Of a stretch of DNA of 64,000 nt, positions 1 through 9,225 are shown in pieces (the first letter of the stretch is position 1; each line of letters starts with the position of its first letter). This DNA is from Bordetella parapertussis (GTDB lineage: Bacteria; Pseudomonadota; Gammaproteobacteria; Burkholderiales; Burkholderiaceae_E). Where the stretch lies: the NCBI GenBank assembly GCA_945883285.1, contig CAMCXH010000001.1, positions 1 through 64,000 of the forward strand, given 5' to 3'. Position numbers and translations under genes: made by a program. The notes under the pieces are model-generated. The model was not told where the DNA came from. It saw only the letters and a program-made list of their open reading frames with translations, and did not search any database.

Positions 1-975
1 GACGTCGGCGGGGCTGAGCAGAGTACGCGTTCGCTTCTGAAAGATCGGCAGGCTCGGGGTGATGCGATCGTCATCGTTTCGGCAGCCGACGCGCGGTTCG
101 TCGGGCAAGCTGCAAAACCGGCGCTGATGCCAATGGCCTGGACAACCAAGTGGCTGGATGGCTTCGCGCAGCAAGCGCGCTTTCCCCATGTTGAATATTT
201 GCGCAACCGCGAGCGCTTGCGCAGCTGGTTTACGCGGCTCGATGCCGACGCGCTCTGGGCGTATGGCATGTGGGCGCCTGCGGCAGTGCTTGGTTTCCGC
301 GGTGAGACGACCTACTTCGTCCGCTCTGAGACCGACCTTGGCATTGTCGGAAACCATCGCACTGGTGCGGCGCGCCTGGCCCGCTCAATGTACGGTCTCA
401 TTGAGTCGCCTGCCGTGGCTGCCTTCCGGGCCGATTTGAGATCAGTGGCCCGAACTGCCAGGATCATTGCGAACTCGCAATACATGGCGCGGCGTGTCGG
501 CGAAACCCTGGGCGTTGACGCACAGGTTTGGTTGCCACCAGTGGATGTCGCTCCGATGCGCGCGCGCCTGGTCGCTGAGCCGTGTCAGCCGAATGATGTT
601 GTCTTCGTCGGCGACAATGCCTACAAGGGACTGCCCCTCGTGCTTGCGCTCGCGGCAAGATTTCCGGAACTGCCCTTTCGTATCCACTCTAGGTTTGTGA
701 CCTCGGAGCGGCGTGAAGCGAATGTGCGATGGGTTCCATGGCAGACAGAGCCCTGGCGCGTCTATGCCGGTGCGCGCCTGATGATCGTGCCCTCCCAATG
801 GGAGGAGGCCTACGGCAGGGTGGCCAGGGAGGCGTTGCTGCTTGGTGTACCCGTGTTGGCATCGCGGGTCGGTGGCTTACCCGAGGCGGTCGACGATCGC
901 GACGACTGCCTTGTTACAGACTTCCGGAATCCAGGAGCGTGGGAAGATGCGATTCGACGGCAGATCGTACAGTGA
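1..975 (+). CDS. Glycosyltransferase, GT-B fold (GT4-like), 5' end outside window
   Basis: The frame is open from the first base and begins DVGGAEQSTRSLL. That is the glycine-rich GGAE loop near the N-terminus of GT4-type sugar transferases, so the start codon lies just left of the window. The C-terminal half has the usual nucleotide-sugar site (VPSQWEEAYGRVAREAL, then GVPVLASRVGGLPEAV) with the two spaced glutamates of the family. It should transfer a sugar from an activated donor to a lipid-linked glycan at the inner face of the membrane. It overlaps the next gene by 29 bases. Donor and acceptor cannot be told from sequence. Confidence 0.85.
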   Translation, partial: DVGGAEQSTRSLLKDRQARGDAIVIVSAADARFVGQAAKPALMPMAWTTKWLDGFAQQARFPHVEYLRNRERLRSWFTRLDADALWAYGMWAPAAVLGFRGETTYFVRSETDLGIVGNHRTGAARLARSMYGLIESPAVAAFRADLRSVARTARIIANSQYMARRVGETLGVDAQVWLPPVDVAPMRARLVAEPCQPNDVVFVGDNAYKGLPLVLALAARFPELPFRIHSRFVTSERREANVRWVPWQTEPWRVYAGARLMIVPSQWEEAYGRVAREALLLGVPVLASRVGGLPEAVDDRDDCLVTDFRNPGAWEDAIRRQIVQ

Positions 976-1561
976 TGGCCCACCGCGGCTCACGCGGTCG
1001 CAGAGAATCGCCGTGCATCTCGCTTCACGAGTGATGCCCGCAATCACCCAGTTGCTGATGTCAGACAGGGTCAACACCTGCTTATGGCGCTTGCTCGGTG
1101 TCTCGATCGGACCGCGGTCACGGATCCGTCGCGGTACCTGGATCAACGTACCGCATCAGGTCTCGATTGGCGCCGACTGCCTGATCCACGGGCACTTCAA
1201 GAGTCGCGGCGGGATCGTCATTGGCGATGGTGTCGAACTGGTGGAGGATGTGCTGGTGTCCACACAGTCGCACAATGTTCGCTCTCCGCGTTTCGAGTCG
1301 ATCTACTCTCCCGTCACAATCGGACGCAACGCCTGGATCGGTCCTCGCGCAATCGTCCTGCAGGGTGTCTCGGTTGCGGAAGGTTGCGTTGCTGGCGCGG
1401 GCGCGGTCATTACGCGCAACACCTCAGCATGGAGCGTTGTCGCGGGTGTGCCAGCCGTGCCGATCGCTTCGCGTCCTCCACTCTCTCCGGACGGATTGCT
1501 GGGCTTCGAATCGTCGGCAGCCGTGGACGCAGACACCGCGCGTTCGGCTCGTGGAAGGTAA
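947..1561 (+). CDS. Hexapeptide-repeat acyltransferase (WbbJ/WcaF type)
   Basis: A 204-residue protein whose middle carries left-handed beta-helix hexapeptide repeats (IGADCLIHGHFKSRGG, IGDGVELVEDVLVS, VTIGRNAWIGPRAIVLQGV) and ends AGVPAVPIA, the standard close of the O-acetyltransferase family. A histidine in TQSHNVRSP fits the catalytic position. I chose the ATG at 947 because AGGAGCG lies just upstream and the protein then begins like its relatives; the frame is open further upstream. It lies between two glycosyltransferases with short overlap or spacing, so its likely role is acetylation of a polysaccharide repeat unit. Confidence 0.82.
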   Translation: MRFDGRSYSDGPPRLTRSQRIAVHLASRVMPAITQLLMSDRVNTCLWRLLGVSIGPRSRIRRGTWINVPHQVSIGADCLIHGHFKSRGGIVIGDGVELVEDVLVSTQSHNVRSPRFESIYSPVTIGRNAWIGPRAIVLQGVSVAEGCVAGAGAVITRNTSAWSVVAGVPAVPIASRPPLSPDGLLGFESSAAVDADTARSARGR

Positions 1562-1565
1562 TCAG

Positions 1566-2684
1566 ATGCGATTACTCTACGATGCCCGGCACGTGGTCCA
1601 TCCGTATACCGGATTGGCGCGATACAGCGCATCCTTGCTCGATGCCTTGTTGCGCACCCGCGAGCGAAACGACTTTGAAGTCGAAGTGCTTTGCGCGCGC
1701 GAGGCCGATCTTCGCGGCAACCCGCATTATGAAAATCTTCAAGAGCATGTTGCCCGCGCGAGGTGCCGGATTCACTTCGAGCCGACACCAGCAATTACCT
1801 TGGCGCAGCACTGGCATGTTTCGCGAACGGTGCGCCGACTTGCGCCGGATGCCTACTTCTATCCGCACTTTGATCCACCGCTCGGCGTTAACGTACCGAC
1901 CACATTCGTCGTGCACGACTTGATCCCGCTGAAGGTGGCCGGTTATGTGCAACGATTCGAAGGTCTGAAGAAGGTCTATTTCTCCTCGATGATTCGTCTG
2001 GCAATGCGCAAGGCACGATGCTGCGTTGCGGTGTCGCAGACCACTCGTCGCGACCTGATCGATCTGTTGGGTCAGGGTAGTTCGAACCGCATCACCGTTG
2101 CCTATGAAGGCCCTGTGCTGGATGAGTCGGATGGACAAGACACGGGCCCCCCGCTCCCGAAGATCGACGGCCGATATCTGCTGTACGTCGGAGACCGCCG
2201 CCCACACAAGAACCTGCCGCGCTTGCTCGACCTGTTCGACGCGCTGCGTCGTCGCGCGGGTTTCACTGGATCGCTCGTTCTCGCAGGTTCGACGACAAAT
2301 TTCGATGTGGACATCGACCGGCGCATTGCCGGAAGGGGCGATGTGATTGTGCTTGGCAATGTGACCGACGCGGCCTTGGCTCGCTTGTATCGCGCAGCTG
2401 ACGCCCTTGTGATGCTGTCGGCTTATGAGGGTTTTGGTCTGCCGGTTGTCGAGGCTGCTCGATTCGGTACTCGAATGATTCTTTCCGATGGTGGCGCGCT
2501 GGCCGAAATCGCCCCGGCAGGGGCGTGCAGGATACCGTTGACGATGAATGTTGACGAGGCAGCGCTCAGGGTCGAAGCGTATCTCAGCGAATCAGGCAAG
2601 GTCGACCTGTCACTCCCCGCAGCATTCAGCTGGGAAGCCGCTGCCCGGTCGATCTTCCCGGAGGCCTATCTTGGGTCTGCCTGA
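1566..2684 (+). CDS. Glycosyltransferase family 4 protein
   Basis: 372 residues from the ATG four bases after the acyltransferase stop. The N-terminus MRLLYDARHVVHPYTGLARY has the acceptor-side loop of WbaZ/MtfB-like mannosyltransferases. The second domain starts near YLLYVGDRRPHKNLPRLL, and the donor site reads MLSAYEGFGLPVVEAARFG with the E-x7-E spacing. It closes the plus-strand part of the polysaccharide cluster and faces the minus-strand genes at 2712. Exact sugar specificity is not visible. Confidence 0.85.
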   Translation: MRLLYDARHVVHPYTGLARYSASLLDALLRTRERNDFEVEVLCAREADLRGNPHYENLQEHVARARCRIHFEPTPAITLAQHWHVSRTVRRLAPDAYFYPHFDPPLGVNVPTTFVVHDLIPLKVAGYVQRFEGLKKVYFSSMIRLAMRKARCCVAVSQTTRRDLIDLLGQGSSNRITVAYEGPVLDESDGQDTGPPLPKIDGRYLLYVGDRRPHKNLPRLLDLFDALRRRAGFTGSLVLAGSTTNFDVDIDRRIAGRGDVIVLGNVTDAALARLYRAADALVMLSAYEGFGLPVVEAARFGTRMILSDGGALAEIAPAGACRIPLTMNVDEAALRVEAYLSESGKVDLSLPAAFSWEAAARSIFPEAYLGSA

Positions 2685-2711
2685 AATGAGCGAACGCGTG
2701 GCCTGCCGTTG

Positions 2712-3014
2712 TCATGTGTGGGTCGGTGCAAAGGTGAAGGACGAGCATTTGTCGGGCAAGCGCGACTGGCAGAGATGAAGATCACGTGCGACTTGCAATA
2801 CCCCATCACCAATCTCGTTAGGTCCGATTTCGCCAAGTGATCCCAAAGACACAACCTGCACTTCCATCGACCGCAGCAGGCGCGGTGCAAGCTTGAGCAG
2901 CATCGTTTCAGCACCACCGGTCGATAAACCGGTGATGACCATCAGACAGCGAAACCGCTGCTTGCCTTCAAGCTTTTCGGATGAAGAAAAATAGCGTGTC
3001 TCTGAGGTATTCAT
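2712..3014 (-). pseudogene. Glycosyltransferase, N-terminal fragment only
   Basis: Translation starts at an ATG overlapping the asnB stop by one base (TGATG), the mark of a coupled downstream gene. About 30 residues in comes FRCLMVITGLSTGGAETMLL, the start of a GT4-type N-terminal domain, then MEVQVVSLGSLGEIGP. After roughly 65 to 70 residues the likeness stops, and the frame ends at about 100 residues against some 370 for an intact enzyme. The donor-binding domain is absent. It is a truncated remnant, probably non-functional, at the convergent junction with the plus-strand genes. Confidence 0.7.
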
Positions 3015-4960
3015 CAGGACCGACGGTAGTTTTCGTGCCACGCCTGAAACATCAGCACCGCCCACAACTGATGCTGCCAATTTGCTGTGCCGTTCACATG
3101 CTCCTGCCATTTTCGACGCAACAATGGCACATCGAAATAGCCCTCTTGCCGCAAGCGCGTTTCATCGAGTAACGCTTCGGCCCACGGGCGTAATTCGCCT
3201 CTTAGCCAGGCGCCGATCGGTACGGTAAACCCCTGCTTCGGACGATCAATCAATTCACGGGGAACATAACGGTCGAGCACCTGCCTGAGAATCCACTTAC
3301 CGGTGGAGCCTCGAATCTTCTGGTCCAAAGGCAGACGCCAGGCAAATTCAACGATGCGATGATCGAGCATCGGTACCCGGGTTTCGAGTCCAGTGCTCAT
3401 CGCAGCGCGATCAACCTTCACCAGAATGTCGTCCGGGAGATAGCCAGCGGTATCGATCGCCATAAAGCGCTCGACGACCGCTTCAAGCCCCCTGAACTGA
3501 CGCTCACCTGAGTCGGCGAAAGGGTGTTCTGTACCGAGCACAACCGCATCGTTAGCAGGCCAGACCGCAATCAGGCCACCGTAAACCGCCTCGGCACTTC
3601 CTGCACGCAAAATCCCGGCGAGCCGCTGAGCCTTGTCGTGGGGATGAGCAACTCGCATTGACGCTGGCAGCAGTGGACTCAGGGCGTTGTAGAGCACACC
3701 TGCCTTCTCGGGACTGACGCGCGAAAGCAAATGGGAGGCGAACTGCAACACTGGATCGGGACAGGCAGACATCGCTTTCCAGATTGAGGGCGCCTGGAAA
3801 TAGCGTCGGTAACCGCCGAACAGCTCATCGCCCGCGTCGCCCGACAACGACACCGTGACGTGCTCTCTGGCCATCTCGGCAAGAAGCAATGTGGGAAGTT
3901 GTGAAGAGTCTGCGAACGGTTCGTCGTATACCGAGGCAAGTCGGGGCACGACCGAAGGCGCATCGGCGGGGCTCAAATACAATTCGGTGTGTTGCGTTCC
4001 AAGGTGAGACGCAACGGCCTTGGCGTGCGTCGCTTCATCGTAGGCGGCGTCGGAAAATCCGATCGTAAAGCTTCTGACAGGCCGACTCGACTCATGCTGC
4101 ATGAGCGCAACAATCGTTGAAGAGTCAACACCGCCCGAAAGAAAAGCGCCTAGTGGAACGTCGGCGACCTGTTGCTGGCGAACTGCCCGCCGCATTAACG
4201 CCTCGAGCTCATCGACCGCCTCGACATCGTCCAATGCATGTCGGGTTGCTGACCCCTCGCAAATCGTCTTTTCAAGAGACCAATAGGCCTCAGGCCTGAG
4301 CGTCTGGCCCAGCAGCAGACCTTTCGAATGGACCGTCAGCACGGTGCCTGGCGGCAACTTTGTTATGCCATCAAAGATCGTATGGGGTGCCGGCACATAA
4401 CCATGCCTGAGCATCGACGCCAGTGCGTTCCGATCAATGCTTGGCAACTCGCCACTCAAGGCCTGAATCGACTTGAGCTCCGATCCGAAAATCAGGTTGG
4501 ACCCGTGCCAGCCCCAGAACAGGGGCTTTTCACCAAGGCGATCCCTGATGAGCTTCAACTCTCTCGACTGGCGATCCCAGACGGCCATCGCAAACATGCC
4601 AACAGCGCGCTCGATCGTTGATTCGACGCCCCAGCGCTCGAAGCCGGCAAGGAGTGTCTCGGTATCGGAGTGGCCTCTCCAGCCTTCGGCGCCAAGCTCC
4701 GATCGGATCTCGAGGTGGTTATAGATTTCGCCGTTGAAGGCAAGCACGAAACGCCCAGAGCGCGATGCCATCGGTTGATGACCGGCCGGGCTCAGGTCGA
4801 TGATCGCCAGCCGACGATGGACCATTGCGATACCCGCGTCGTCGTCGCGCCAGACGCCCCAGCCATCTGGACCGCGATGACGAATCGCATCACCCATCGC
4901 AATCAGACGGGCTTCGTCAATTCGACTACCGATCGATAAGACCCCGGCTAATCCACACAT
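3014..4960 (-). CDS. asnB: Asparagine synthetase B-type glutamine amidotransferase of polysaccharide cluster
   Basis: 648 residues. The N-terminus MCGLAGVLS has the catalytic Cys2 of class II glutamine amidotransferases, followed by RHRGPDG, HRRLAIIDLS and NGEIYN. The synthetase half has the PP-loop FLSGGVDSSTIVALM and LSGDAGDELFGGYRRYF. It should hydrolyse glutamine and pass ammonia to an adenylated carboxylate. In polysaccharide clusters such AsnB paralogues often amidate uronic acids rather than make free asparagine; that is inference from context. Fragments of other glycosyltransferases lie on both sides. No strong Shine-Dalgarno is visible before the ATG. Confidence 0.9.
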   Translation of the reverse strand: MCGLAGVLSIGSRIDEARLIAMGDAIRHRGPDGWGVWRDDDAGIAMVHRRLAIIDLSPAGHQPMASRSGRFVLAFNGEIYNHLEIRSELGAEGWRGHSDTETLLAGFERWGVESTIERAVGMFAMAVWDRQSRELKLIRDRLGEKPLFWGWHGSNLIFGSELKSIQALSGELPSIDRNALASMLRHGYVPAPHTIFDGITKLPPGTVLTVHSKGLLLGQTLRPEAYWSLEKTICEGSATRHALDDVEAVDELEALMRRAVRQQQVADVPLGAFLSGGVDSSTIVALMQHESSRPVRSFTIGFSDAAYDEATHAKAVASHLGTQHTELYLSPADAPSVVPRLASVYDEPFADSSQLPTLLLAEMAREHVTVSLSGDAGDELFGGYRRYFQAPSIWKAMSACPDPVLQFASHLLSRVSPEKAGVLYNALSPLLPASMRVAHPHDKAQRLAGILRAGSAEAVYGGLIAVWPANDAVVLGTEHPFADSGERQFRGLEAVVERFMAIDTAGYLPDDILVKVDRAAMSTGLETRVPMLDHRIVEFAWRLPLDQKIRGSTGKWILRQVLDRYVPRELIDRPKQGFTVPIGAWLRGELRPWAEALLDETRLRQEGYFDVPLLRRKWQEHVNGTANWQHQLWAVLMFQAWHENYRRS

Positions 4961-5144
4961 TTCAATGTTTCGTTAACGTCCTGACAGCAGGCCTTACCCG
5001 ATAAGGCGTAAGGAGTTATCCAGCGATGAGTAACACACATACATCAGGACTCGAAAATTCTAAGCAGTTCAATGGCGATACTCTTGGAAAAAACTACCGC
5101 AAGCCATCCCCGACAGATGTGTGGTGTCGTGTTGCACATCTGCG

Positions 5145-5450
5145 TCAAATCACGCTGCGCAAGGCGCCGGCGATTTGCACTGCAACCAGTTGTGTGGAGT
5201 AGAACTGCTCGATCACACGCCGTCCGGTTTGACCCATGCGCTGTCTCAACTCTGCATCAGCAATGAGCGAGCTTAAAGCCTCGGTCCATTCCGACGATGT
5301 ATCCGCCGAAATTCCACTCTGGCCGCGCGCCAATACAGATTGATTCGTTCCTACCGGCGAAACGACAACCGGTATTGCACACGACATGTACTGAAGCATC
5401 TTGAAGCTGCACTTGCCTCGCGCCCAGGGACTGTCAATATTGTCGACCGC
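5145..5450 (-). pseudogene. Glycosyltransferase, C-terminal fragment only
   Basis: The frame begins immediately after the TGA of the upstream glycosyltransferase, in the same frame, reading DSPWARGKCSFKMLQYMSC and then AIPVVVSPVGTNQSVL. This is the conserved donor-binding segment of a GT4-type enzyme and its C-terminal tail, about 100 residues in all. The N-terminal two thirds is missing and the fragment has no initiator of its own apart from an internal ATG at 5399. It looks like the end of a deleted gene joined to the stop of its neighbour. Confidence 0.75.
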
Positions 5451-6623
5451 TCAGGTCAGTGCTGTCCTTTTACCAGCCTTCGCGGCCAGTGAAATGACTT
5501 CTTTGTAGGCACTCACAACGATCCTTTCGTCGAACATTTGACGAGCGCGCTTTCCGGCAGCCTTTCCCATTGTTTCCTGTTGCCGAGCGGGCATGTCGAG
5601 CAGACCAAGCATCTGCACCGCCAACGCATTGGCATCCCGCGGCTTCACCAGCCACCCGGTCACCCCATCCTCCACCGTATCCCGACACCCCACCGAATCA
5701 GTCGTGATCACCGGCTTGCCCATGCTCGCTGCCTCGAGCAGCGACCTTGGCACGCCTTCGCGGTAATACGACGGCAGCACCACGCAATCAGCCTGTGCAT
5801 ACACCGGCACCATGTCGTCGAAGCTGCCAAGAAACCTGATCACGCCTTCGCGCTCCCACTCCTCGACCGCCGAGCGCGGCACGGCCGACGGATTGTCGAC
5901 ATCCAGAAAGCCCGCGAGTGCAAATTCCACCTCCGGATGCTGGGCCTTCACGATGCGCGCGGCCTCCACGAACTCGCCCACGCCTTTGTCCCACAGCAGT
6001 CGCGCGACCAGCAAAAATTGAAAAGGCCCGGCTTGCGGTTTGGGTCGCGGGCTGAAGCGATCGACGTCAACGCCCGAGCCCGGCAAGCGATGCGTGCGAG
6101 CCGCATCGACCATCCCGGCCTCGATGAAGATCGCGCGATCTTCTTCGTTCTGAAAGAACACCGTCGAGGGCCAGCGCAGTGCCACGCCATACAAGGCGCG
6201 TGAGACTTTTTCGATCCAGCCGCCCGAAACAAATGCACGGCCGAGACCCGAGATGTTCGCTATCACCGGTACACCGAGTGTGCGGGCCACCAGCGACAGA
6301 TAGATGTTGATCTTGGGCGTGAAGGTGAGCACCACTGATGGCCTGATACGCGACATTGCTTCGCGGATTCGCCAGAGTGTGCCGAGCTCGCGCAAGGGGT
6401 TGGTCCCGGCGTTATCGAGTGTGAGCGGCACATGCTCGGCGCCGAGTGCCGCCAGCCTTTCAACATGCCGGTCGGGGGGCGAGAGCACCACGACGCGCCA
6501 GCCCTGGTCGATCAGCGACTCGATCAGGCGCGAGCGGAAGTTCACGACATACCAGGTGGTGTTCGCACTCAGGCAGACGATCGGACGCGGATCGGTATCA
6601 GTGAAGGGGGCGCGACGGAACAT
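5451..6623 (-). CDS. Glycosyltransferase family 4, PglA/WbpH-like
   Basis: 390 residues. IVCLSANTTWYVVNFRSRL at the start and GVPVIANISGLGRAFVSGG in the N-domain are typical of the PglA/WbpH/CapM group, which adds a HexNAc to an undecaprenyl-diphosphate sugar. The donor site is LPSYYREGVPRSLLEAAS, then KPVITTDSVGCRDTVEDG. It probably adds the second sugar of the repeat unit, after the lipid-carrier transferase encoded at 7974. An in-frame fragment of another glycosyltransferase follows its stop directly. Confidence 0.86.
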   Translation of the reverse strand: MFRRAPFTDTDPRPIVCLSANTTWYVVNFRSRLIESLIDQGWRVVVLSPPDRHVERLAALGAEHVPLTLDNAGTNPLRELGTLWRIREAMSRIRPSVVLTFTPKINIYLSLVARTLGVPVIANISGLGRAFVSGGWIEKVSRALYGVALRWPSTVFFQNEEDRAIFIEAGMVDAARTHRLPGSGVDVDRFSPRPKPQAGPFQFLLVARLLWDKGVGEFVEAARIVKAQHPEVEFALAGFLDVDNPSAVPRSAVEEWEREGVIRFLGSFDDMVPVYAQADCVVLPSYYREGVPRSLLEAASMGKPVITTDSVGCRDTVEDGVTGWLVKPRDANALAVQMLGLLDMPARQQETMGKAAGKRARQMFDERIVVSAYKEVISLAAKAGKRTALT

Positions 6624-6755
6624 TTGGCCATGCTAGGGCCGTGTTCGCGAGTTGCCACGCGTCATCCGTTCGATGGTGCGGCTCGGCCGAAAGTCGGTCG
6701 TGGCGGATGCAATGACCGTATCAGCGCCTGGAAGTTTCAAGCGCCACAGCCACCT

Positions 6756-7190
6756 TCATCCCTGCTGGCCATTCATCCAGGCAATCACCGCACGGCCGAA
6801 ATTCGCAAGGTCTTCAAGATCGTCCCGCAAGACCTTGACCACGAGTGTCCAATCAACATCGGCGTAGTCGTGGGCAAGCACGTTGCGCATACCAACCGCG
6901 CGCTGCATTGCTTTCGAAAGAGGCTCATCGATCATGCCCAATCGGGCCAACTGGACAAAGCTGTCGCCGGCGGTTGTCGGGACGATTTGGTGTGCGCCGC
7001 AGACATGCGACGCGATATCCGTGCACGACTGGACGGCGATCTCGAGATTGCGAGCCAGGATGTCCTGCAGGTCCTGATCATCGGCGAGCTGGCGAGCTGA
7101 TTTCGGGCGCTTGTCGCGCAATCTGATGAGCCGTCGCGACAGTTCTCGCAGCTTGGCATCGATCACTGCGCGATCAATCGCCTCCTTCAT
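6756..7190 (-). CDS. hepT: HepT-like ribonuclease toxin (DUF86)
   Basis: 144 residues, nearly all helical. RNVLAHDY at residues 102-109 is the R-x4-H-x-Y motif of HEPN ribonucleases. It overlaps the nucleotidyltransferase gene by four bases (ATGA), the usual order of MntA/HepT pairs, in which the MNT protein neutralises HepT by AMPylating the tyrosine side of that motif. It sits between two polysaccharide genes on the same strand as the glycosyltransferases but has no link to sugar chemistry. Confidence 0.8.
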   Translation of the reverse strand: MKEAIDRAVIDAKLRELSRRLIRLRDKRPKSARQLADDQDLQDILARNLEIAVQSCTDIASHVCGAHQIVPTTAGDSFVQLARLGMIDEPLSKAMQRAVGMRNVLAHDYADVDWTLVVKVLRDDLEDLANFGRAVIAWMNGQQG

Positions 7191-7636
7191 TCAAAAAGCC
7201 TCGTCCGCGCGACCTTGGCTGCAATCCCGGCCACCCTGCAGTCATCAGCCGCACGAAGCTTGCGAACGATGAGCTCCGATCGTGTGGCGGTTGAATCACA
7301 GACGATCTCCCGACCGCCGAGGGCCCGGTCGAGCACCAGGCCGCGGGCTGTCGACAGGTCGATCAGGTCGACACTGCGACCGGTCGATTCGGCAATTGCC
7401 GTCATGAACCGCTCGCGATCGGCGGTGCGCAAAGGCCCTCGGGCCAGCACAGCCACATCGATATCGCTGTCAGGCCTTGCCTGGTTCGCCGCGACCGAGC
7501 CAAAGACGGTGGCATAGCGCGCACCCAGCGAGCGCAGCCGATCGGCCAGCTTCTCGAGGCCTTGCGCAGCCTTCTGATCAACGCTCGCGGGGTGCGCATT
7601 TGGCGAAGGCTTGATCGCTGAAGGCAGGGTTTTCAT
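7187..7636 (-). CDS. mntA: MntA-like minimal nucleotidyltransferase antitoxin
   Basis: 149 residues from the ATG at 7636; the frame is open further upstream but the added residues look non-coding. YATVFGSVAANQ followed by DSDIDVAV gives the GSX10DXD signature of minimal nucleotidyltransferases (Gly46-Ser47, Asp58, Asp60). The stretch between the two halves lacks the arginine-glycine usual in MntA (SxxRG...), and a tail of about 50 residues follows the core. It is first of the pair with hepT and should modify and silence it. Confidence 0.75.
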   Translation of the reverse strand: MKTLPSAIKPSPNAHPASVDQKAAQGLEKLADRLRSLGARYATVFGSVAANQARPDSDIDVAVLARGPLRTADRERFMTAIAESTGRSVDLIDLSTARGLVLDRALGGREIVCDSTATRSELIVRKLRAADDCRVAGIAAKVARTRLFE

Positions 7637-7973
7637 CGATTGGATGTTAGCCCAAAGCGGTGAATCGCCGCCTATCCCCGGGCCCGTTGCACCCCGAATT
7701 TGCACCCGATCAAGTCCGCCAGCCCCATCCCGCACCCCCCCCCGCGCGACTTCCGTCACATCCTCTCAGTCCCATGCCGCGCGCATTGTCACGCCGATTT
7801 TTCACACCCTGCCTCCCGTCTGCCCGATCCCGCCGCTGACATCGAATCGATTCAAAAGTCAGCCCGCCACGCCGAAAAACCCGATGAACGATCGGCTTAT
7901 AGAGCGATCGGCACTGCGGCCGCAAGGTCAGAATTTCTCCAACGAACTGACACATTTGTCCGGCGCCCGCCTC
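7637..7973. other. Intergenic region between mntA and the WecA-like gene
   Basis: About 340 bases between two divergent genes, including a C-rich stretch near 7725-7745. The plus frame of the downstream gene is open through all of it, but the predicted peptide is rich in Pro, Ser and Thr and looks non-coding. An alternative ATG for the transferase lies at 7884. No convincing promoter boxes or repeats were seen. Confidence 0.4.
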
Positions 7974-9173
7974 ATGACCTCGACCACCACGCTCCTGCAG
8001 CACATCCTCGCCGCCACCCTCACATCGCTGTCGGTGTCCTTCCTAGTTGCGCTGGCGCTGGTGCTCACGCGACGCTGGCACATCCGCTTTACCGGTGATT
8101 CGCAGCTCAACCTGCCGCAGAAGATTCACAGCAACAACATTCCGCGGGTCGGTGGCGTGGCCGTGGTTTCGGGCTTCGTTGCAGGCCTTGTGCAGCTGGT
8201 GTGGTTCGGCGGCGTGCCGCCTGCGGTATCGCCCTCGACCGCTTTCGTGCTGCTGATGGGGCTGGTGCCGATCGCCATCATCGGTTTCGGCGAAGACATC
8301 ACCAAGCAGGTGAGCCCCAAGGTCCGACTGCTGTGGATCATTCTTGGCAGCATGATTCTGCTGCGCTTTCGCGACCTCGCGCTCGAGAGCATCGGCGTCC
8401 CGGTGCTCGACCCGCTCTTTTCCCACTGGGGCGTGGCGCTCGCCTTTTCGGTGTTTGCCTGTGTCGGTGCCTCCAATGCTTATAACCTTATTGATGGCCT
8501 GAACGGCTTGCTGGCCGGTGTGGCGCTCATCACCCTGGCGGCCATCGCCTGGGTGGCCGCAACGCTGGGCGACGAGAAAGTGTTTGCGCTCGCCGTGCTG
8601 CTGGCAGTGGCCATCATCGGCTGGCTGCCCTTCAATTGGCCTCGCCCCCGCCTTTTTGCAGGTGACGGCGGCGCCTATGCGCTCGGCTTTCTCACCTCGG
8701 CCATCCTGCTGCTGCTGATCCAGCGTCACACGCAAGTCAGCGCCTGGTTCGGTCTGACCGCGATGGCCCTGCCGGTCTGGGAGACTTTCTACACCATCTG
8801 GCGCCGCTCGCGGTCTCATGTCAAAGCCATGGAGCCCGACCAGTCGCATCTGCATCAGCTGGTCCGTGCCCGCATGCACGTCACCTTCATTTCAATGGCC
8901 ATGCGCCGCGCGCAGCGCATGACCCTCGACGGCCCGGCCACCCAGCCGCATCAGATGTCTTCGATGATCAAGGCACCCAACAGCGCCTGCAGCCCGATCC
9001 TGTGGCTGCTGCACGCCGGTGCGGTGGTGGCAGGAGCGATCCACTACGAGAGCACCACTGCGCAGGCCATCATCATGGCGGTCTTTGCGGTGCTCTACGT
9101 CCAACTGCACAAGGCGCTGATGCGCTCGCGCGAAAAGCAGCGTCAGCTCGCCGCCGCCCTCGCGGCCGAGTGA
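7974..9173 (+). CDS. MraY/WecA-like glycosyl-1-phosphate transferase (GT family 4 polyprenyl type)
   Basis: A polytopic membrane protein of 399 residues from the ATG at 7974; 7884 is the alternative. Family signatures: KIHSNNIPRVGGVAVVSG on the first cytoplasmic loop, NAYNLIDGLNGLLAG with the Asp pair, PRLFAGDGGAYALGF, and the HxxH-like DQSHLHQLV. It should move a sugar-1-phosphate from a UDP-sugar to undecaprenyl phosphate, the first membrane step of repeat-unit synthesis. The sugar is probably a HexNAc, but that is inferred from the family. It lies at the right edge of the polysaccharide cluster, divergent from hepT/mntA. Confidence 0.85.
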   Translation: MTSTTTLLQHILAATLTSLSVSFLVALALVLTRRWHIRFTGDSQLNLPQKIHSNNIPRVGGVAVVSGFVAGLVQLVWFGGVPPAVSPSTAFVLLMGLVPIAIIGFGEDITKQVSPKVRLLWIILGSMILLRFRDLALESIGVPVLDPLFSHWGVALAFSVFACVGASNAYNLIDGLNGLLAGVALITLAAIAWVAATLGDEKVFALAVLLAVAIIGWLPFNWPRPRLFAGDGGAYALGFLTSAILLLLIQRHTQVSAWFGLTAMALPVWETFYTIWRRSRSHVKAMEPDQSHLHQLVRARMHVTFISMAMRRAQRMTLDGPATQPHQMSSMIKAPNSACSPILWLLHAGAVVAGAIHYESTTAQAIIMAVFAVLYVQLHKALMRSREKQRQLAAALAAE

Positions 9174-9225
9174 TCGATTGGCATATCGACCGGCATCGAC
9201 CCGCTGAGCTCGCGCCCGAGGCTCC

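Noticed and set aside
4991-5007. Small hairpin GCCTTA/TAAGGC in the asnB leader
   Set aside because: Six base pairs without T run or known motif; too weak to assign a role.
5072-5266. Plus-strand 64-residue frame overlapping the GT fragment
   Set aside because: It is the complement of the fragment, has a basic, low-complexity sequence and no ribosome site.
7611-7973. Long N-terminal extension of the WecA-like protein
   Set aside because: Residues are Pro/Ser/Thr-rich without membrane character, and the family starts near 7974.
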